From: Chloroflexota bacterium
Lineage (GTDB): Bacteria > Chloroflexota > Anaerolineae > B4-G1 > SLSP01
Reading direction: 5' to 3'
NCBI GenBank assembly: GCA_029555965.1
Contig: JAKQHY010000032.1
Location: 1-40,755 of the forward strand
Length of the DNA: 40,755 nt
Shown here: in pieces, positions 15,801 to 30,087 of the stretch
Layout of the letters: the number at the start of each line of letters is the position of its first letter
Position numbering within the stretch: the first letter of the stretch is position 1
The notes under the pieces: model-generated
The model's input: the letters and a program-made list of their open reading frames with translations, nothing else
Database searches by the model: none
Told to the model about the DNA's origin: nothing
Position numbers and translations under genes: made by a program

Positions 15801-17510
15801 CACGCGGATGGGACGCGGGCGCAGATCGCTCTCGGCTTCGGCGCGCAGGGCGAGGGCGAAGGTGCAGTTGACGGGGCCGGCCGGGGTCTGCGCTTCCAAC
15901 CGGTAGAGTCCGGCGCGGGTGAAGGCGACTTGCGGCGCGGCTATATCCAGCGATTGACGCGCGCCGTCGGGGGCGACGATGGCGGCGGACGTGGCGGCGG
16001 GGGGCAGGGAGGGCGTCCACGGCTGTCCGGCGGGCAGGGCGAGGAGGGGGTCGGTGGAGGTCTGCGGGAGAAGCCAGCCGGTCAGGTTGGCGGTGAGGAT
16101 AGGGAAGGCCAGCCGCAGGGGCAGGTCCGAGTCGTGCAGGTTGAAGGCCAGGCAGGCGACACGCCGGCCGGGCTGCTCCACCGTCCACAGCAGCGGGCCG
16201 GACGCGGTTTCGAGCAGCACGTCGGCGGCGGGCGGCAGGGTATAGGCGCGCGCGCGCGCGACGTGAACGTCGCTCCAATCCACGTATTGGAGCAGGGCGT
16301 GGCTCCATTGGCCGCGCACGCTCTGTGTGGGGGTGATGACGTCGCCGGGCGTCCCGCACAAGCCCTCTCCCGGCGCAATGAGCCACAGGTTGGCGGCGGG
16401 GAGGGTGTCGGTGAGGGGGCCGTCGGCGATAACCAGGGCGTAGGGGTTTGAGATTGGTTGATCGAAGACTTGTTGATCGCCGGGGGCGGCTTCGGTGAGG
16501 GTGAGGTCGGGCAGGGAGCGGAGGGCTTGCGCGAGGAAGCGGTTGCCCAATGTGATGAGCAGGGCCGCGCCGCTGCCGCCGTCGCCCAGGGCCACCCAGG
16601 CGCGGTTGTCCACAGCGAGGGCGTCGGCCTCTTCCAGGCGCGCTTCGGCCCAGGCAGTCACGGGAACGCCGGGGAAGGTGAGCGGAACTTCGCCGTCGGC
16701 GGGCAGGGCGATGGTCTGACGGGCGACGAGGGCGCCGTCGGCGTAGAGGGCGAGGGTGCGGGAGGCGGCGGGGCCGGCGTTGCGCAGGCGGACGAAGGCG
16801 CTCAACCCGTCGCCGGCGCGGCGCAGGGCGAAGGCGGCGACGCCGACGTTGGCCGCGTCATCGCCGACGGGCACGAGGCGCACGGCGCCGGGCAGCGCGG
16901 GCAGGTCGGCGTCGAAGGCGGCGTCGGTGACGAGGAGCGTGGTCACGTCCGCGCCGGAGGCCAGGCCGGCGGCCAGCGCGCCCGCCGCGTTCCAATCGGC
17001 GCCGCCGTCCAGGGGAAAGCGGCCCGCGTTGTCCAAACCCGTGAGGAGACGGCGCAGGGCGGCGACGTCGCCGCTTTGGAGGAGCAATTGGGGCGTGGGG
17101 CCGACGGCAATGACGGCGACGCGGTCGCCGGGCGCCAACACGTCGGCCAGGGCGCGCAGGTCGCGCAGGGCCAGCTCGAAGCGTGAGCTGTGGTCGGATT
17201 GGGCCTGCATACTGGCGGAGACGTCGAGCAGGACAATGATCTGGCCGTGGGCGGCGAGCGGGGTGGGCACGGCGGGCCGCGCCAGGGCAAACGCGAGCGT
17301 CGCCAGGATGAGGAGTTGGAGGAGGAGGAGCCAGTTGTGGCGCAGTTTTTGCCAGGGGCGGTTGGCGCGGCGGTCGGCCAGGGCGCGGCGCCAGAGAAGG
17401 GTGCTGGGGACGATCACGTCGCGGCGGCGCAACCGCAGCATGTAGAGCAGCAGGATGGGGAGCGCGAGGAGCAGGGCCGCGAGGCCGGCGGGGGCAAGCA
17501 GGTGGATCAT
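12846..17510 (-). CDS. Giant BatA/vWA-type membrane protein, apparent fusion of two genes
   Basis: 1554 residues. The N-terminus is a BatA-type domain with two membrane helices (LLAPAGLAALLLALPILLLY), then a vWA domain with DVSASM near residue 92 and a large beta-rich part. A central membrane pair (about 595-670) encloses a linker with repeated SVLSPQS. The second half has a vWA-like domain with DRSAST (about 677), a class-I glutamine amidotransferase-like domain (about 860-1000) with ALHTFVRDLGGGLLAVGGPE, another vWA with an intact MIDAS (DKSGSM, about 1020), a C-terminal helix, and a Pro/Ala-rich cytoplasmic tail. These proteins are usually two adjacent genes; here the junction is an eight-copy GGACTGA repeat read in frame. 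No Shine-Dalgarno sequence precedes ATG 17510; a repeat array sits there instead. Confidence 0.85.
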   Translation of the reverse strand: MIHLLAPAGLAALLLALPILLLYMLRLRRRDVIVPSTLLWRRALADRRANRPWQKLRHNWLLLLQLLILATLAFALARPAVPTPLAAHGQIIVLLDVSASMQAQSDHSSRFELALRDLRALADVLAPGDRVAVIAVGPTPQLLLQSGDVAALRRLLTGLDNAGRFPLDGGADWNAAGALAAGLASGADVTTLLVTDAAFDADLPALPGAVRLVPVGDDAANVGVAAFALRRAGDGLSAFVRLRNAGPAASRTLALYADGALVARQTIALPADGEVPLTFPGVPVTAWAEARLEEADALAVDNRAWVALGDGGSGAALLITLGNRFLAQALRSLPDLTLTEAAPGDQQVFDQPISNPYALVIADGPLTDTLPAANLWLIAPGEGLCGTPGDVITPTQSVRGQWSHALLQYVDWSDVHVARARAYTLPPAADVLLETASGPLLWTVEQPGRRVACLAFNLHDSDLPLRLAFPILTANLTGWLLPQTSTDPLLALPAGQPWTPSLPPAATSAAIVAPDGARQSLDIAAPQVAFTRAGLYRLEAQTPAGPVNCTFALALRAEAESDLRPRPIRVAGSILPPAADAAGWRDVSRWPLLLALSLVMLEAFLWWKPGRSWLTHCFDLLKRHKKFSVLSPQSSVLSPQSSVLSPPVLIRALLLLLLLLSILGFRWTRRTRDLAVVFLLDRSASTRAAWEAQTAFVAESLARKADRDRAALVVFGGNAWVDRPLSPEAELEAIATAPRADATDLAEAVRLGLALIPDGAPGRLVLLTDGLETAGDAATALREAAARDVELLVVQTGDGTPGPEVWLADLRLPNRVYPGDRVPVAVTVGANTPQLVKLHWAAGGQSGEGTLDMRSDSGALAFSITAADAGFLPLRVCLEAERDTFSQNNCADGWLMVEGAPQVLVVGETTERAALVAALRQAGLTIVEAMPSELPLTVGGLADYAGIVLVNTPARAFAPQTLAALHTFVRDLGGGLLAVGGPESYGVGGWLGTPLEDALPVEMRVQDPSRFPPLAMVVVIDKSGSMSVEEGGVTKIRLAAEAAIRVAETLNDADTLAVVAFDDRPADTLGPVTMAQRGAIIPRLRRLQAGGGGIYVRESLTYARGLFDQAQLSPETQRHILLLADGSDAEHQEGVLSLVDGFREQQITLSAVSIGAGGDVPFLTETANRGNGRFYLTQRAADLPAIFAEEAARAKRSYIVEETFYPMPVSSWAPVADLAATPPLAGYVAATPKGAAQVVWQATREDPLLAVWQYGLGQAVAWTSDASGRWASGWVSWDEFSRFWGSIVRRILPAPTDAGLALRVTAEGETARVTLDVGASEEGGGYADGLSLALHVAQPGDEADPQTVPLHQTAPGRYEGEFTPPERRSALLLRLYGDRTLTTGWAAPASEEYQPGNAAAALERLTAVSAARLTDDPAEAFAHTLRGQDTGQPLAPLLTLLAVLLWPVDIAWRRLALTRADVAKLWAALRARMPRAQAPAAAPAAPPTLAATLRDRQRPPAPPAILPETPPATVILPPPTPPATPPSSKPEGAPSAAAPDSDTLAARLKRRIRD
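15574..15630. repeat. Eight copies of GGACTGA inside a coding sequence
   Basis: A perfect 7-nt tandem repeat, 57 nt long. Read on the minus strand, three units (21 nt) give a 7-residue period with the recurring segment SVLSPQS. It joins the two halves of the vWA fusion protein between two membrane helices. Confidence 0.92.
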
Positions 17511-17513
17511 GAG

Positions 17514-17584
17514 CGGACGCAGATACACGCAGATGAACGCAGATGAAAAGAAAAATCAGCGTGAATCAGCGTCCATCTGCGTCC
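17514..17584. repeat. ACGCAGATG/CATCTGCGT inverted repeat array
   Basis: GGACGCAGATACACGCAGAT with further ACGCAGATG units is mirrored by GTCCATCTGCGTCC at 17571-17584. It abuts the ATG of the vWA fusion gene and occupies the space where its ribosome site should be. Confidence 0.8.
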
Positions 17585-17598
17585 AGGGGCTTTAGCGT

Positions 17599-17961
17599 TC
17601 ATAGAATAAGGCCTATCAAGGCAGATAATCCCAAAACGAGGCCCATGACGAACAACAAACCGAGAAGGGCGACGCCAATGTTCAGCGCGGCGATGGCGCG
17701 GTTGCCGTTGCTGGGGCGGCGGGTGAGGCGCGAACCGGCTTGATCGAAGCGGGACAGGTCGTTGAGGACGGCGCCGACGGCGCCGCCCAACAGGATGATG
17801 GACGTGGGCCGGTCGGGGCGCCAGCCCCATGTTTCACCCACACGGACGATGGCGAAGGCCACAAATGCGCCTATCGCCGCGCCGACGAGTTGTTGGCCGA
17901 CGTTGCGGGGATCCTTTGCCGGGGTATGAGACGGGGCCGGCGCTTCAGGTTCTTTAGGCAT
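17599..17961 (-). CDS. Small membrane protein of unknown function
   Basis: 120 residues. A charged, Pro-rich N-terminus (about 25 residues) precedes a hydrophobic helix (LVGAAIGAFVAFAIVRVG), a second weaker helix (SIILLGGAVGAVLNDLS), a basic loop, and a long hydrophobic C-terminus that ends almost at the last residue. I do not recognise the family. ATG 17961 is chosen because GAGGAG lies 4 nt upstream and a promoter is found just before it; the longer frame to 18225 has no such site. It is followed by the vWA fusion gene on the same strand, 88 nt away, separated by a repeat hairpin, so the two may be co-transcribed. Confidence 0.75.
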   Translation of the reverse strand: MPKEPEAPAPSHTPAKDPRNVGQQLVGAAIGAFVAFAIVRVGETWGWRPDRPTSIILLGGAVGAVLNDLSRFDQAGSRLTRRPSNGNRAIAALNIGVALLGLLFVMGLVLGLSALIGLIL

Positions 17962-18012
17962 GGTTCTCCTCGTGCCAATTTCTGATTTTTGTTTCATCGG
18001 ACAGCGCCCCCC

Positions 18013-18040
18013 ATTGTACTGTGGCTGGGCGGAAGGGCAA
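18013..18040 (-). promoter_or_regulatory. Candidate promoter for the small membrane protein and vWA gene
   Basis: On the minus strand TTGCCC (18035-18040) and TACAAT (18013-18018) are 16 nt apart. Predicted start near 18006, about 45 nt before the ATG. Confidence 0.5.
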
Positions 18041-18142
18041 GCGAGACTCGATAATGACAAAATCGTCCGCCGCCCTCGAAAGATTTGTCTTGTTGGTAAA
18101 ACTGTATATGATGATGTAGGATGCTGACCTGAAGGCGAACGA

Positions 18143-20149
18143 ATGTCTATGGAGAATGTTGTGCGAGTGCGGCTCACTTGGATCAAGGAGAACAATTCCT
18201 GGAAAGGCCTTCTCCAACACGGCACTCGGCTCGGAATTTTGCTACTTACGGCTGCCTTATACGCGCCTGCGCTGCGTTTTGGTTTTTTGTGGGACGATCC
18301 CCTCTGGTACGGGCGCGTGGTAGGAGCGCCATTTTGGCGACTCCTGCTGCCGCTGGGGAATTTTCAATTCTACCGGCCCGGCACCATGCTCATCAACGCG
18401 CTATTTGCGCGAACCGATGGCACATTCCCGGCAGTGACAATGCACGCTTTCCAGATTGGCGTCCACCTGCTCAACGCGGCGCTGATGATACGGGTCGGGC
18501 GGCTTCTGGGGCTATCCGCGGCCGTCGTCACCGGGGCGATGGCATTGTTCGCGCTGTATCCCCTGGCGCATCAGGCAATTGTGTGGACGGCGCCGCAGCA
18601 GGCGTGGGTGATTCTTCTGCTGCTGGCGGCGCTGTGGGCCTATCTCGAAGGACGCCGAGGACGCCGGACGGCATGGCAATGGGCTGCGGTGGGGCTTTAC
18701 GCGGCGGCGCTGCTGGTGCAGGAAAGCGCGCTGCAACTGATGCCCGTTCTCTTGTGGTTGGAATGGCGCGAACGGCAGACGTGGCGCGAACGCTGGCGCG
18801 CGCCGCTGCTGTGGGCGTGCGGGCTGCTCTCACTGGGCTACCTTTGCGTGTGGACGCAGGTTCCCCGACTGGAAGGTATCACGCGGGTGGCCTTTGAGGG
18901 GCGCGTGGCGGCGTATTTGCTGCAAGGGTTGGCGTTCCCGGCGCTGGGATTCCCACAGGGCTTCCCGGACGCGCTGCGGCCCTACACCGGATACATCCTC
19001 ATTGGCGGCGCGGTGGGACTGAGCGTAGCCCTATGGCAACGGCGCGCGGTGCTGTGGGGCGGCTTGATCTGGTTTGGCGCGGCGTTGTTTTCCAGTTGGG
19101 CCGGTTTGCAATACGATTACGTGAGCTTGGGCGCGCGGCTGTTTTATCTGGGGGCGCCAGGCGTGGCGGTGTTGTGGGCGGCGGCGCTGCATCCATCCAA
19201 AGGCGCAACCTGGCTGCGGCGCGGCGTAGGAACGTCGTTGGCGCTGCTGATATTGGTGCAGAGTGCGCTGTTGATTGAGCATTTCAATCGCGCCTACGCC
19301 GTTGGCGCGGCGCATCTGGCGGCGCTGGTGGCGGCGCTGGATCCGGCGGAAGCGGCGCCCCGGCTGTTTGTGAACTTTCCCGACCGCTACACCTTCCGGC
19401 GAGAACCGTATCCCTGGGGATATTGGGGGGTGACGTTGGCGCCGGTGGTCACACCGTTGGAAGACTTTGCGCGGATGGTCCGCCCAGGCGGGCCGGAAAC
19501 TATGTGCCTGAGTGTCCCCACCTTGCCGTCGGTCGCGCCGGCGGAAGGCCCATACCAGGTGGATATGCGCGGCATGGGGGTAGAGGAAGCGACTGTGTAT
19601 CAGGCTGCGCGGGAAACTGAAGGGACGTATCTCACACAGTACCGGGCAGACGGTGGATTCGACCTGGCTTACGTGGGCAATGTATGGTCTGAGACGCCGT
19701 CGTGGGCAAACTCGGAGCGCGGGACGCCGTCCGCCCGTTTTGGGGATATGGCGGAACTGGTCGCGGTCACGTCGGAGTATAGTGCCGACAAACTGCGCGT
19801 CACACTACGCTGGCGCGTGTTGCAGCCCGGCGCTTACACAGAAGTGGCGTTTGTCCACCTGGGGCAACCCGGCAGTGCGCCGCTGGCGCAGAATGACAGT
19901 CCACCGGGCCAAGGAGTGTTTCCACTGTGGGCGTGGCAGCCGGGCGATTTCGTGGAGGATGTGCGGACGCTTGATGTGCCGGCGGGCGTACTGCCACCGG
20001 GTGATTATGAAATTATGGTAGGTATTTATGACTGGCAGACGCAGATGCGTCGCCCGGTTTATCGTGCGGATGGCATACCCTGTCCCGACGCCGCGCTCCC
20101 GGTGGGAAAGCTGCGAGTAGGTGCGCCTTTACACCTGGGCGTGAACTGA
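18143..20149 (+). CDS. GT-C-fold glycosyltransferase-like multi-pass membrane protein
   Basis: 668 residues. About ten hydrophobic helices fill the first 400 residues. The first extracytoplasmic loop has FGFLWDDPLWYG, with the Asp pair typical of GT-C enzymes, then FYRPGTMLINALF and an HLLNAAL segment, a pattern seen in TMTC- and ArnT-like proteins that use polyprenyl-phosphate sugars. The C-terminal ~250 residues are soluble; the end is a beta-sandwich (LRVTLRWRVLQPG, then PPGDYEIMVGIYDWQT) common behind GT-C proteins in Chloroflexota. Donor and acceptor are unknown. ATG 18143 has only a weak GAAGG upstream; ATG 18149 is an alternative. It appears monocistronic, followed by a tandem repeat. 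Confidence 0.75.
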   Translation: MSMENVVRVRLTWIKENNSWKGLLQHGTRLGILLLTAALYAPALRFGFLWDDPLWYGRVVGAPFWRLLLPLGNFQFYRPGTMLINALFARTDGTFPAVTMHAFQIGVHLLNAALMIRVGRLLGLSAAVVTGAMALFALYPLAHQAIVWTAPQQAWVILLLLAALWAYLEGRRGRRTAWQWAAVGLYAAALLVQESALQLMPVLLWLEWRERQTWRERWRAPLLWACGLLSLGYLCVWTQVPRLEGITRVAFEGRVAAYLLQGLAFPALGFPQGFPDALRPYTGYILIGGAVGLSVALWQRRAVLWGGLIWFGAALFSSWAGLQYDYVSLGARLFYLGAPGVAVLWAAALHPSKGATWLRRGVGTSLALLILVQSALLIEHFNRAYAVGAAHLAALVAALDPAEAAPRLFVNFPDRYTFRREPYPWGYWGVTLAPVVTPLEDFARMVRPGGPETMCLSVPTLPSVAPAEGPYQVDMRGMGVEEATVYQAARETEGTYLTQYRADGGFDLAYVGNVWSETPSWANSERGTPSARFGDMAELVAVTSEYSADKLRVTLRWRVLQPGAYTEVAFVHLGQPGSAPLAQNDSPPGQGVFPLWAWQPGDFVEDVRTLDVPAGVLPPGDYEIMVGIYDWQTQMRRPVYRADGIPCPDAALPVGKLRVGAPLHLGVN

Positions 20150-20152
20150 GTC

Positions 20153-20390
20153 CTATTTTCAGAGGAATTCATCATTAACCGGCGGTTCACCAGCGGTTGG
20201 ATGAAAATTTTCACCACAAAGGACACAAAGGACACAAAGGGTTTTCTCTGTGAACTCTGTGATCTCTGTGGCTATTTTCAAGGGAATTCATCATTAACCG
20301 GCGGTTCACCAGCGGTTGGATGAAAATTTTCACCACAAAGGACACGAAGGACACAAAGGGTTTTCTCTGTGATCTCTGTGATCTCTGTGG
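20153..20390. repeat. Tandem duplication of a 119-bp intergenic unit
   Basis: Two head-to-tail copies (20153-20271 and 20272-20390) differ at only a few positions, and a partial third (CTATTTTCAAGGGA) follows. Each unit has a constant part (ATTCATCATTAACCGGCGGT and on) and a 9-nt repeat hairpin: CCACAAAGGACACAAAGGAC mirrored by CTCTGTGATCTCTGTGG. It precedes the STAND ATPase ribosome site. Confidence 0.93.
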
Positions 20391-20414
20391 CTATTTTCAA
20401 GGGAGTGTCTGACA

Positions 20415-23096
20415 ATGCAATGTCCGGCCTGTCATACGATCAATCCTACCCAAGCGCGGTTTTGTATGGGCTGTGGCTTGAAGTTGGTGGAGGACACCAT
20501 CTGCGGGAAATGTCACACGATTCTGCCTGCCGCGGCGCAGTATTGTTGTTATTGCGGCGCTTTTGTCGGGCAGCCACGCGCCTTGATCGCCACCGCAACG
20601 GATGCCGCAAGTGATTCGTGCGAGACTCCGCCGCCCATGCTGAGCGAGATGCCGCGATACCCGGCAGCGGGAGATAGCCCCGGCCCCCTGGCAAGTGAGC
20701 GTTCAGCAGCAGCAGAAACACCGTCGCCCCCCCCACCCACGCCGCGAGAGGTTTCTATCTTATCTGACCGAGAAGATGTGTTGGCAATGTTGCAGGAATG
20801 TGGGCGCACGTTGTTGCGCCGTCACGGGCAGATTGTGAGCTTGATCGGAGCCAGTGGGTTGGGCAAATCGCGTATCAAGCGCGAGCTGCGCGCCTGGCTG
20901 GCCGCGCAAGGCGAGACGGCGTCTTTGTGGGTAGAGGGACGCGCGCTCGCTTACGGGGAACAGATGAATTATATGTTGCTGGCTCAAGTAGTAAGGAATG
21001 GATTGGGGCTGCCGTCCACCGCCGATGAATCGGCGTATCGCCACGCCCTGGCGCAGCAGGGCGAGACGCTATGGCGGGAAGGCGCGGCAGAGAAAGTTCC
21101 GTTCCTGGTGAATCTGCTAGGGTTAAATCTAACCGATACTGAGAGCTGGATCAAGACTTTGTCGCCCAAGATTCGTCAGAAGCAAACGTTGGACGCTGTG
21201 TGCGAGTTCTTCACCGGCTTGGCCCATCAGACGCCGCTGGTCATCGCATTGGATGATTTGCATTGGGCGGACGAGACGTCCCTGGCGGCGCTGGAAGGAC
21301 TGCTCGAAGCGGCCGACCGTGCGCCACTGTTGCTCCTGTTCATCTTCCGACCCCGGCGCGACAAGGGCTGTTGGCGCTTGCGCAATGCGGCGGCCAACAC
21401 GTTCCCCCATCGCTACACAGAAATCACCCTCAAACCGCTGCCCCTCCCTGGATGCCGGGCTTTATTGGAGGGGTTGCTGCCCGGCGCGGGGCTTGATCCA
21501 CAAGTACAGAAAACTGTGTTGGACAAGGCCGCCGGGAATCCGTTCTACATAGAGGAAGTGGTGCGTGTGATGGTGGAGCAAGGAATAGCCTTACCCGCGC
21601 CCCAGGCTGACGGAGAATGGATATTGGCGTCGGACAAAGTCATGCACTTTGAGGCGCCCCAGACGCTTCACGCGGCGGTCGTAGGGCGCATTGAGCGGCA
21701 GCCAGAAGGCGCGCGCCGGCTGCTACAGGGCGCGGCGGTGTTGGGATGCTATTTCCCAACGGCGATCTTGCGACAGTTGTTGCCAGATGAAGCAGCATTT
21801 ACAGAATGGTTGACGCGCCTGGAACGCGATAAGCTGCTCCGCCCGGAATCGGCGTTACCGGGCACGGATTATGCGTTCATGGACCCCTTGCTTCAGGAAG
21901 TCGCGTACAATAGCCTAGCAGTCAACGCCCGCAAAGTGTTGCACCGGAGAGTGGGAACCATTCTGGAAGCGGAATTGGGGGAACAGGCACCCCAGCATTG
22001 TGATCTGTTGGCCTATCATTTCAGCCGCAGCGATGACGATGTGCGCGCCATCCACTATCTGGAAATGGCCGCCCAGAAGGCGCGCAGTGAGTATGCCAAT
22101 ATCACGGCTATCCAGCATTATTCCGACCTGTTGACGATTCGGGAGCGGTTTGAGGATCGCGGAGGGCAAGCCGAGGCGCTCTATCAGATGGGCGTCATCG
22201 CCTACGAAATCGGAGATTATCCCCAGGCCAAGCCCTGGCTGGTGCGCGCGGTGGAATTGTATCAGGAAATGGGAGATCGCGCCCAGATGAGCCGGGGGGT
22301 GATGTATGTAGGGATGATAGACCTGAAACAGGCAAATTATGACCAGGCGCTCAAGCAACATGCGCGGGCGTTGTCGTTGGCCGAATCCCAAAAGGATGCT
22401 TTTCAGATGGGGGTGCATTTACTCCATGCCGCCCGCGTGTTATGGCGCATGGGAGCGTATGACCGGGCCACCCAATTATTTGAACGCGCATTGAAGAACA
22501 AACGCAAAAACAAAGACCTGGTCGGCCAGGGCAACGCCTATTATTTCCTGGGGTTGCTACAACTGGAGCAGGGCAACGAAGAGCAAGCCGAGGAAGCCTT
22601 GAAAAACGCGCTGGACTTGTGGCAACAGGCCCGCCAGGAAGAGAGTGTCAGTATCTACGCGCAATACGGCCTGGGGCGGCTGGCGCTCCAACGGCAACAG
22701 TACGAACAGGCCGAGGCATACTTCCAGCAGGCATTGAGTCTCAGCCAACGGCTGGCGCTGCGGGCGGAGATGGTCGAAGCCCTGTCCTATCTGGCCCAAA
22801 CCTGCCTGGGATTAGGACGGTTGGACGAGGCGTTGGATCTCTCCAACAGAGCCATCACGTTGTTAGGAACGCAAAAAGATGTAGAAGAAACCCAGCGCAT
22901 TTACTTGAATCACTACTATGTACTGGCCGCGCGGGACGACCCTGACGCCGCCGATTTTCTCAAGCAGGCCCACGATGTGATGATGAGTGAGGCAGAGCGA
23001 CTGGCAGAGCCGCAGGATCGCAAGATATTTTTGGAGCAACTGCGGGTCAACCGGGAAATTCAGACAGAGATGCAGCAGGTAAAAGATTCCGTATGA
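20415..23096 (+). CDS. Zinc-ribbon STAND/AAA ATPase with TPR repeats
   Basis: 893 residues. The N-terminus carries two zinc ribbons (CPAC, CMGC, CGKC, CYCG within residues 3-52), then a Ser/Pro-rich linker. The ATPase has Walker A GASGLGKSR near residue 144 and Walker B LVIALDDLHWAD near 275, as in the COG3899 'predicted ATPase' group of STAND signalling proteins. A winged-helix-like segment follows, then TPR-type helical repeats from about residue 570 to 850 (for example ALYQMGVIAYEIGDYPQAKP). Relatives are often fused to nucleotide cyclases; this one is not. The stop overlaps the next start as ATGA, and that gene encodes a kinase with a cyclic-nucleotide-binding domain. Start supported by GGGAG 9 nt before ATG. 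Confidence 0.85.
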   Translation: MQCPACHTINPTQARFCMGCGLKLVEDTICGKCHTILPAAAQYCCYCGAFVGQPRALIATATDAASDSCETPPPMLSEMPRYPAAGDSPGPLASERSAAAETPSPPPPTPREVSILSDREDVLAMLQECGRTLLRRHGQIVSLIGASGLGKSRIKRELRAWLAAQGETASLWVEGRALAYGEQMNYMLLAQVVRNGLGLPSTADESAYRHALAQQGETLWREGAAEKVPFLVNLLGLNLTDTESWIKTLSPKIRQKQTLDAVCEFFTGLAHQTPLVIALDDLHWADETSLAALEGLLEAADRAPLLLLFIFRPRRDKGCWRLRNAAANTFPHRYTEITLKPLPLPGCRALLEGLLPGAGLDPQVQKTVLDKAAGNPFYIEEVVRVMVEQGIALPAPQADGEWILASDKVMHFEAPQTLHAAVVGRIERQPEGARRLLQGAAVLGCYFPTAILRQLLPDEAAFTEWLTRLERDKLLRPESALPGTDYAFMDPLLQEVAYNSLAVNARKVLHRRVGTILEAELGEQAPQHCDLLAYHFSRSDDDVRAIHYLEMAAQKARSEYANITAIQHYSDLLTIRERFEDRGGQAEALYQMGVIAYEIGDYPQAKPWLVRAVELYQEMGDRAQMSRGVMYVGMIDLKQANYDQALKQHARALSLAESQKDAFQMGVHLLHAARVLWRMGAYDRATQLFERALKNKRKNKDLVGQGNAYYFLGLLQLEQGNEEQAEEALKNALDLWQQARQEESVSIYAQYGLGRLALQRQQYEQAEAYFQQALSLSQRLALRAEMVEALSYLAQTCLGLGRLDEALDLSNRAITLLGTQKDVEETQRIYLNHYYVLAARDDPDAADFLKQAHDVMMSEAERLAEPQDRKIFLEQLRVNREIQTEMQQVKDSV

Positions 23097-24352
23097 GAAC
23101 ACGCACATTGACCCCAGAACAATTAAACAGTTTGTTATCCGCGGAGGCGCTGCTTCAACCAACCGCCGCGGCAGTCAACTCGAACATTTTGCAGGTGTTG
23201 GCAAGTATGGATCGGCAACGGCTGGCGGAGTTGGTGATCGAGCAAACTTTCGCGTCCGGCGATTTTATTTGTCGAGAGGGAGAACGTGGCGACGCCCTGT
23301 ATTTGATCTGGGCCGGGCGCGTGGTGGTGGTGAAAGGCGACCCGGCGGCGCCAACGGTGCTGGCGCATTGCGGGCCGGGTGAGGTGGTCGGCGAAATGGC
23401 GCTGTTAGAAGGCAAGCCCCGCTCGGCCTCGGTCATCGCGTTGGAGGCCACGCGCTTGCTGCGCATTAGCTGGGGCAGCTTTCGCACTCTACTCGATCGG
23501 TACCCGGAATTAGGGACGAGTTTGCTTGCCTCCTTAAGCGCGCGGCTCCGCGAATCCGATCAAGTGCGCAATCAACAGACACGCGAAGACCAGCAACTTC
23601 ACTATCACCTGTCGCGGTTACAAACGGAGAAGGAACAGTTATTGGCAGCGGAACGGATGCGTCAGGAAACCGCCGACTTGATCGTCCATGACCTGCGCAA
23701 TCCCTTGTGCCTCATCAGCAATGTGTTAAGTATGTTGGCGATGACCCTGCCGGAAACCGTGCTGGAAGAGAATCGGGAATTGCTGGGGATTGCCGAAACG
23801 GCGCGGGAGCGAATGCAGCGGCTGATTGACACCCTGTTGGATACTTCGCAGTTGGAGGCGGGAGAAGCGCAGTTCATTTTTGAAGCGCTGAACATGGAGA
23901 GTGTGTTGGAGAACGTGCTGCGTCAGATGTCGCCGCTGGCAACACTGCGACAAGTCACGATGGAAGCGCATTATGCGCCGGATTTGCCGCCGGCCCACGC
24001 GGATGTGGGGAAGATCGAGCGGGTATTGATCAATTTACTGGACAATGCCATCAAACATACTCCGATCAAAAGCACCATCTCTGTGTCCGTAACGTGGCAG
24101 GAAGCAGAAATCGCGATCAGCATTTTGGATGCCGGCCCTGGCATCCCCCAGGCCGACCGTGCGCACATCTTCGAGCGTTTCGCACAGGTCGGGAGTGAAA
24201 AAGGCCGGCGGCGTGGCTTCGGCCTGGGGCTGACCTATTGCCGGCTGGCGGTTGAGGCGCACGGCGGCCGCATCTGGGTAGAGTCAGGGCCAGACGCAAT
24301 AGGCAGTCGGTTTGTCTTCACCCTACCCGTCTTCAGAGATGAAACTCTATAG
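23093..24352 (+). CDS. Histidine kinase with N-terminal cyclic-nucleotide-binding domain
   Basis: 419 residues, no membrane segment. A Crp-type cNMP-binding domain spans about residues 35-150: FASGDFICREGERGDALYL, then GEVVGEMALLEGKPRSASV (the phosphate-binding cassette) and a terminal helix. A coiled coil (about 155-195) leads to the HisKA phosphoacceptor in HDLRNPLCLISN (His near 199). The HATPase domain follows with the N box LINLLDNAIKHTP, G1 box DAGPGIP and G2 box GFGLGLTYC. It would signal from the cytoplasm in response to a bound ligand or to its STAND partner. It is translationally coupled to the STAND ATPase (ATGA) and has no adjacent response regulator. It ends 26 nt from the convergent hybrid kinase. 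Confidence 0.9.
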   Translation: MRTRTLTPEQLNSLLSAEALLQPTAAAVNSNILQVLASMDRQRLAELVIEQTFASGDFICREGERGDALYLIWAGRVVVVKGDPAAPTVLAHCGPGEVVGEMALLEGKPRSASVIALEATRLLRISWGSFRTLLDRYPELGTSLLASLSARLRESDQVRNQQTREDQQLHYHLSRLQTEKEQLLAAERMRQETADLIVHDLRNPLCLISNVLSMLAMTLPETVLEENRELLGIAETARERMQRLIDTLLDTSQLEAGEAQFIFEALNMESVLENVLRQMSPLATLRQVTMEAHYAPDLPPAHADVGKIERVLINLLDNAIKHTPIKSTISVSVTWQEAEIAISILDAGPGIPQADRAHIFERFAQVGSEKGRRRGFGLGLTYCRLAVEAHGGRIWVESGPDAIGSRFVFTLPVFRDETL

Positions 24353-24378
24353 ACCTGCAGAAATCCGGGAAGTCCGGG

Positions 24379-30087
<5,709 letters not shown>

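Noticed and set aside
24353..24378. Terminator between the convergent kinases
   Set aside because: Only a short CCGGGAAGTCCGGG repeat is present, with no stable hairpin plus T-run.
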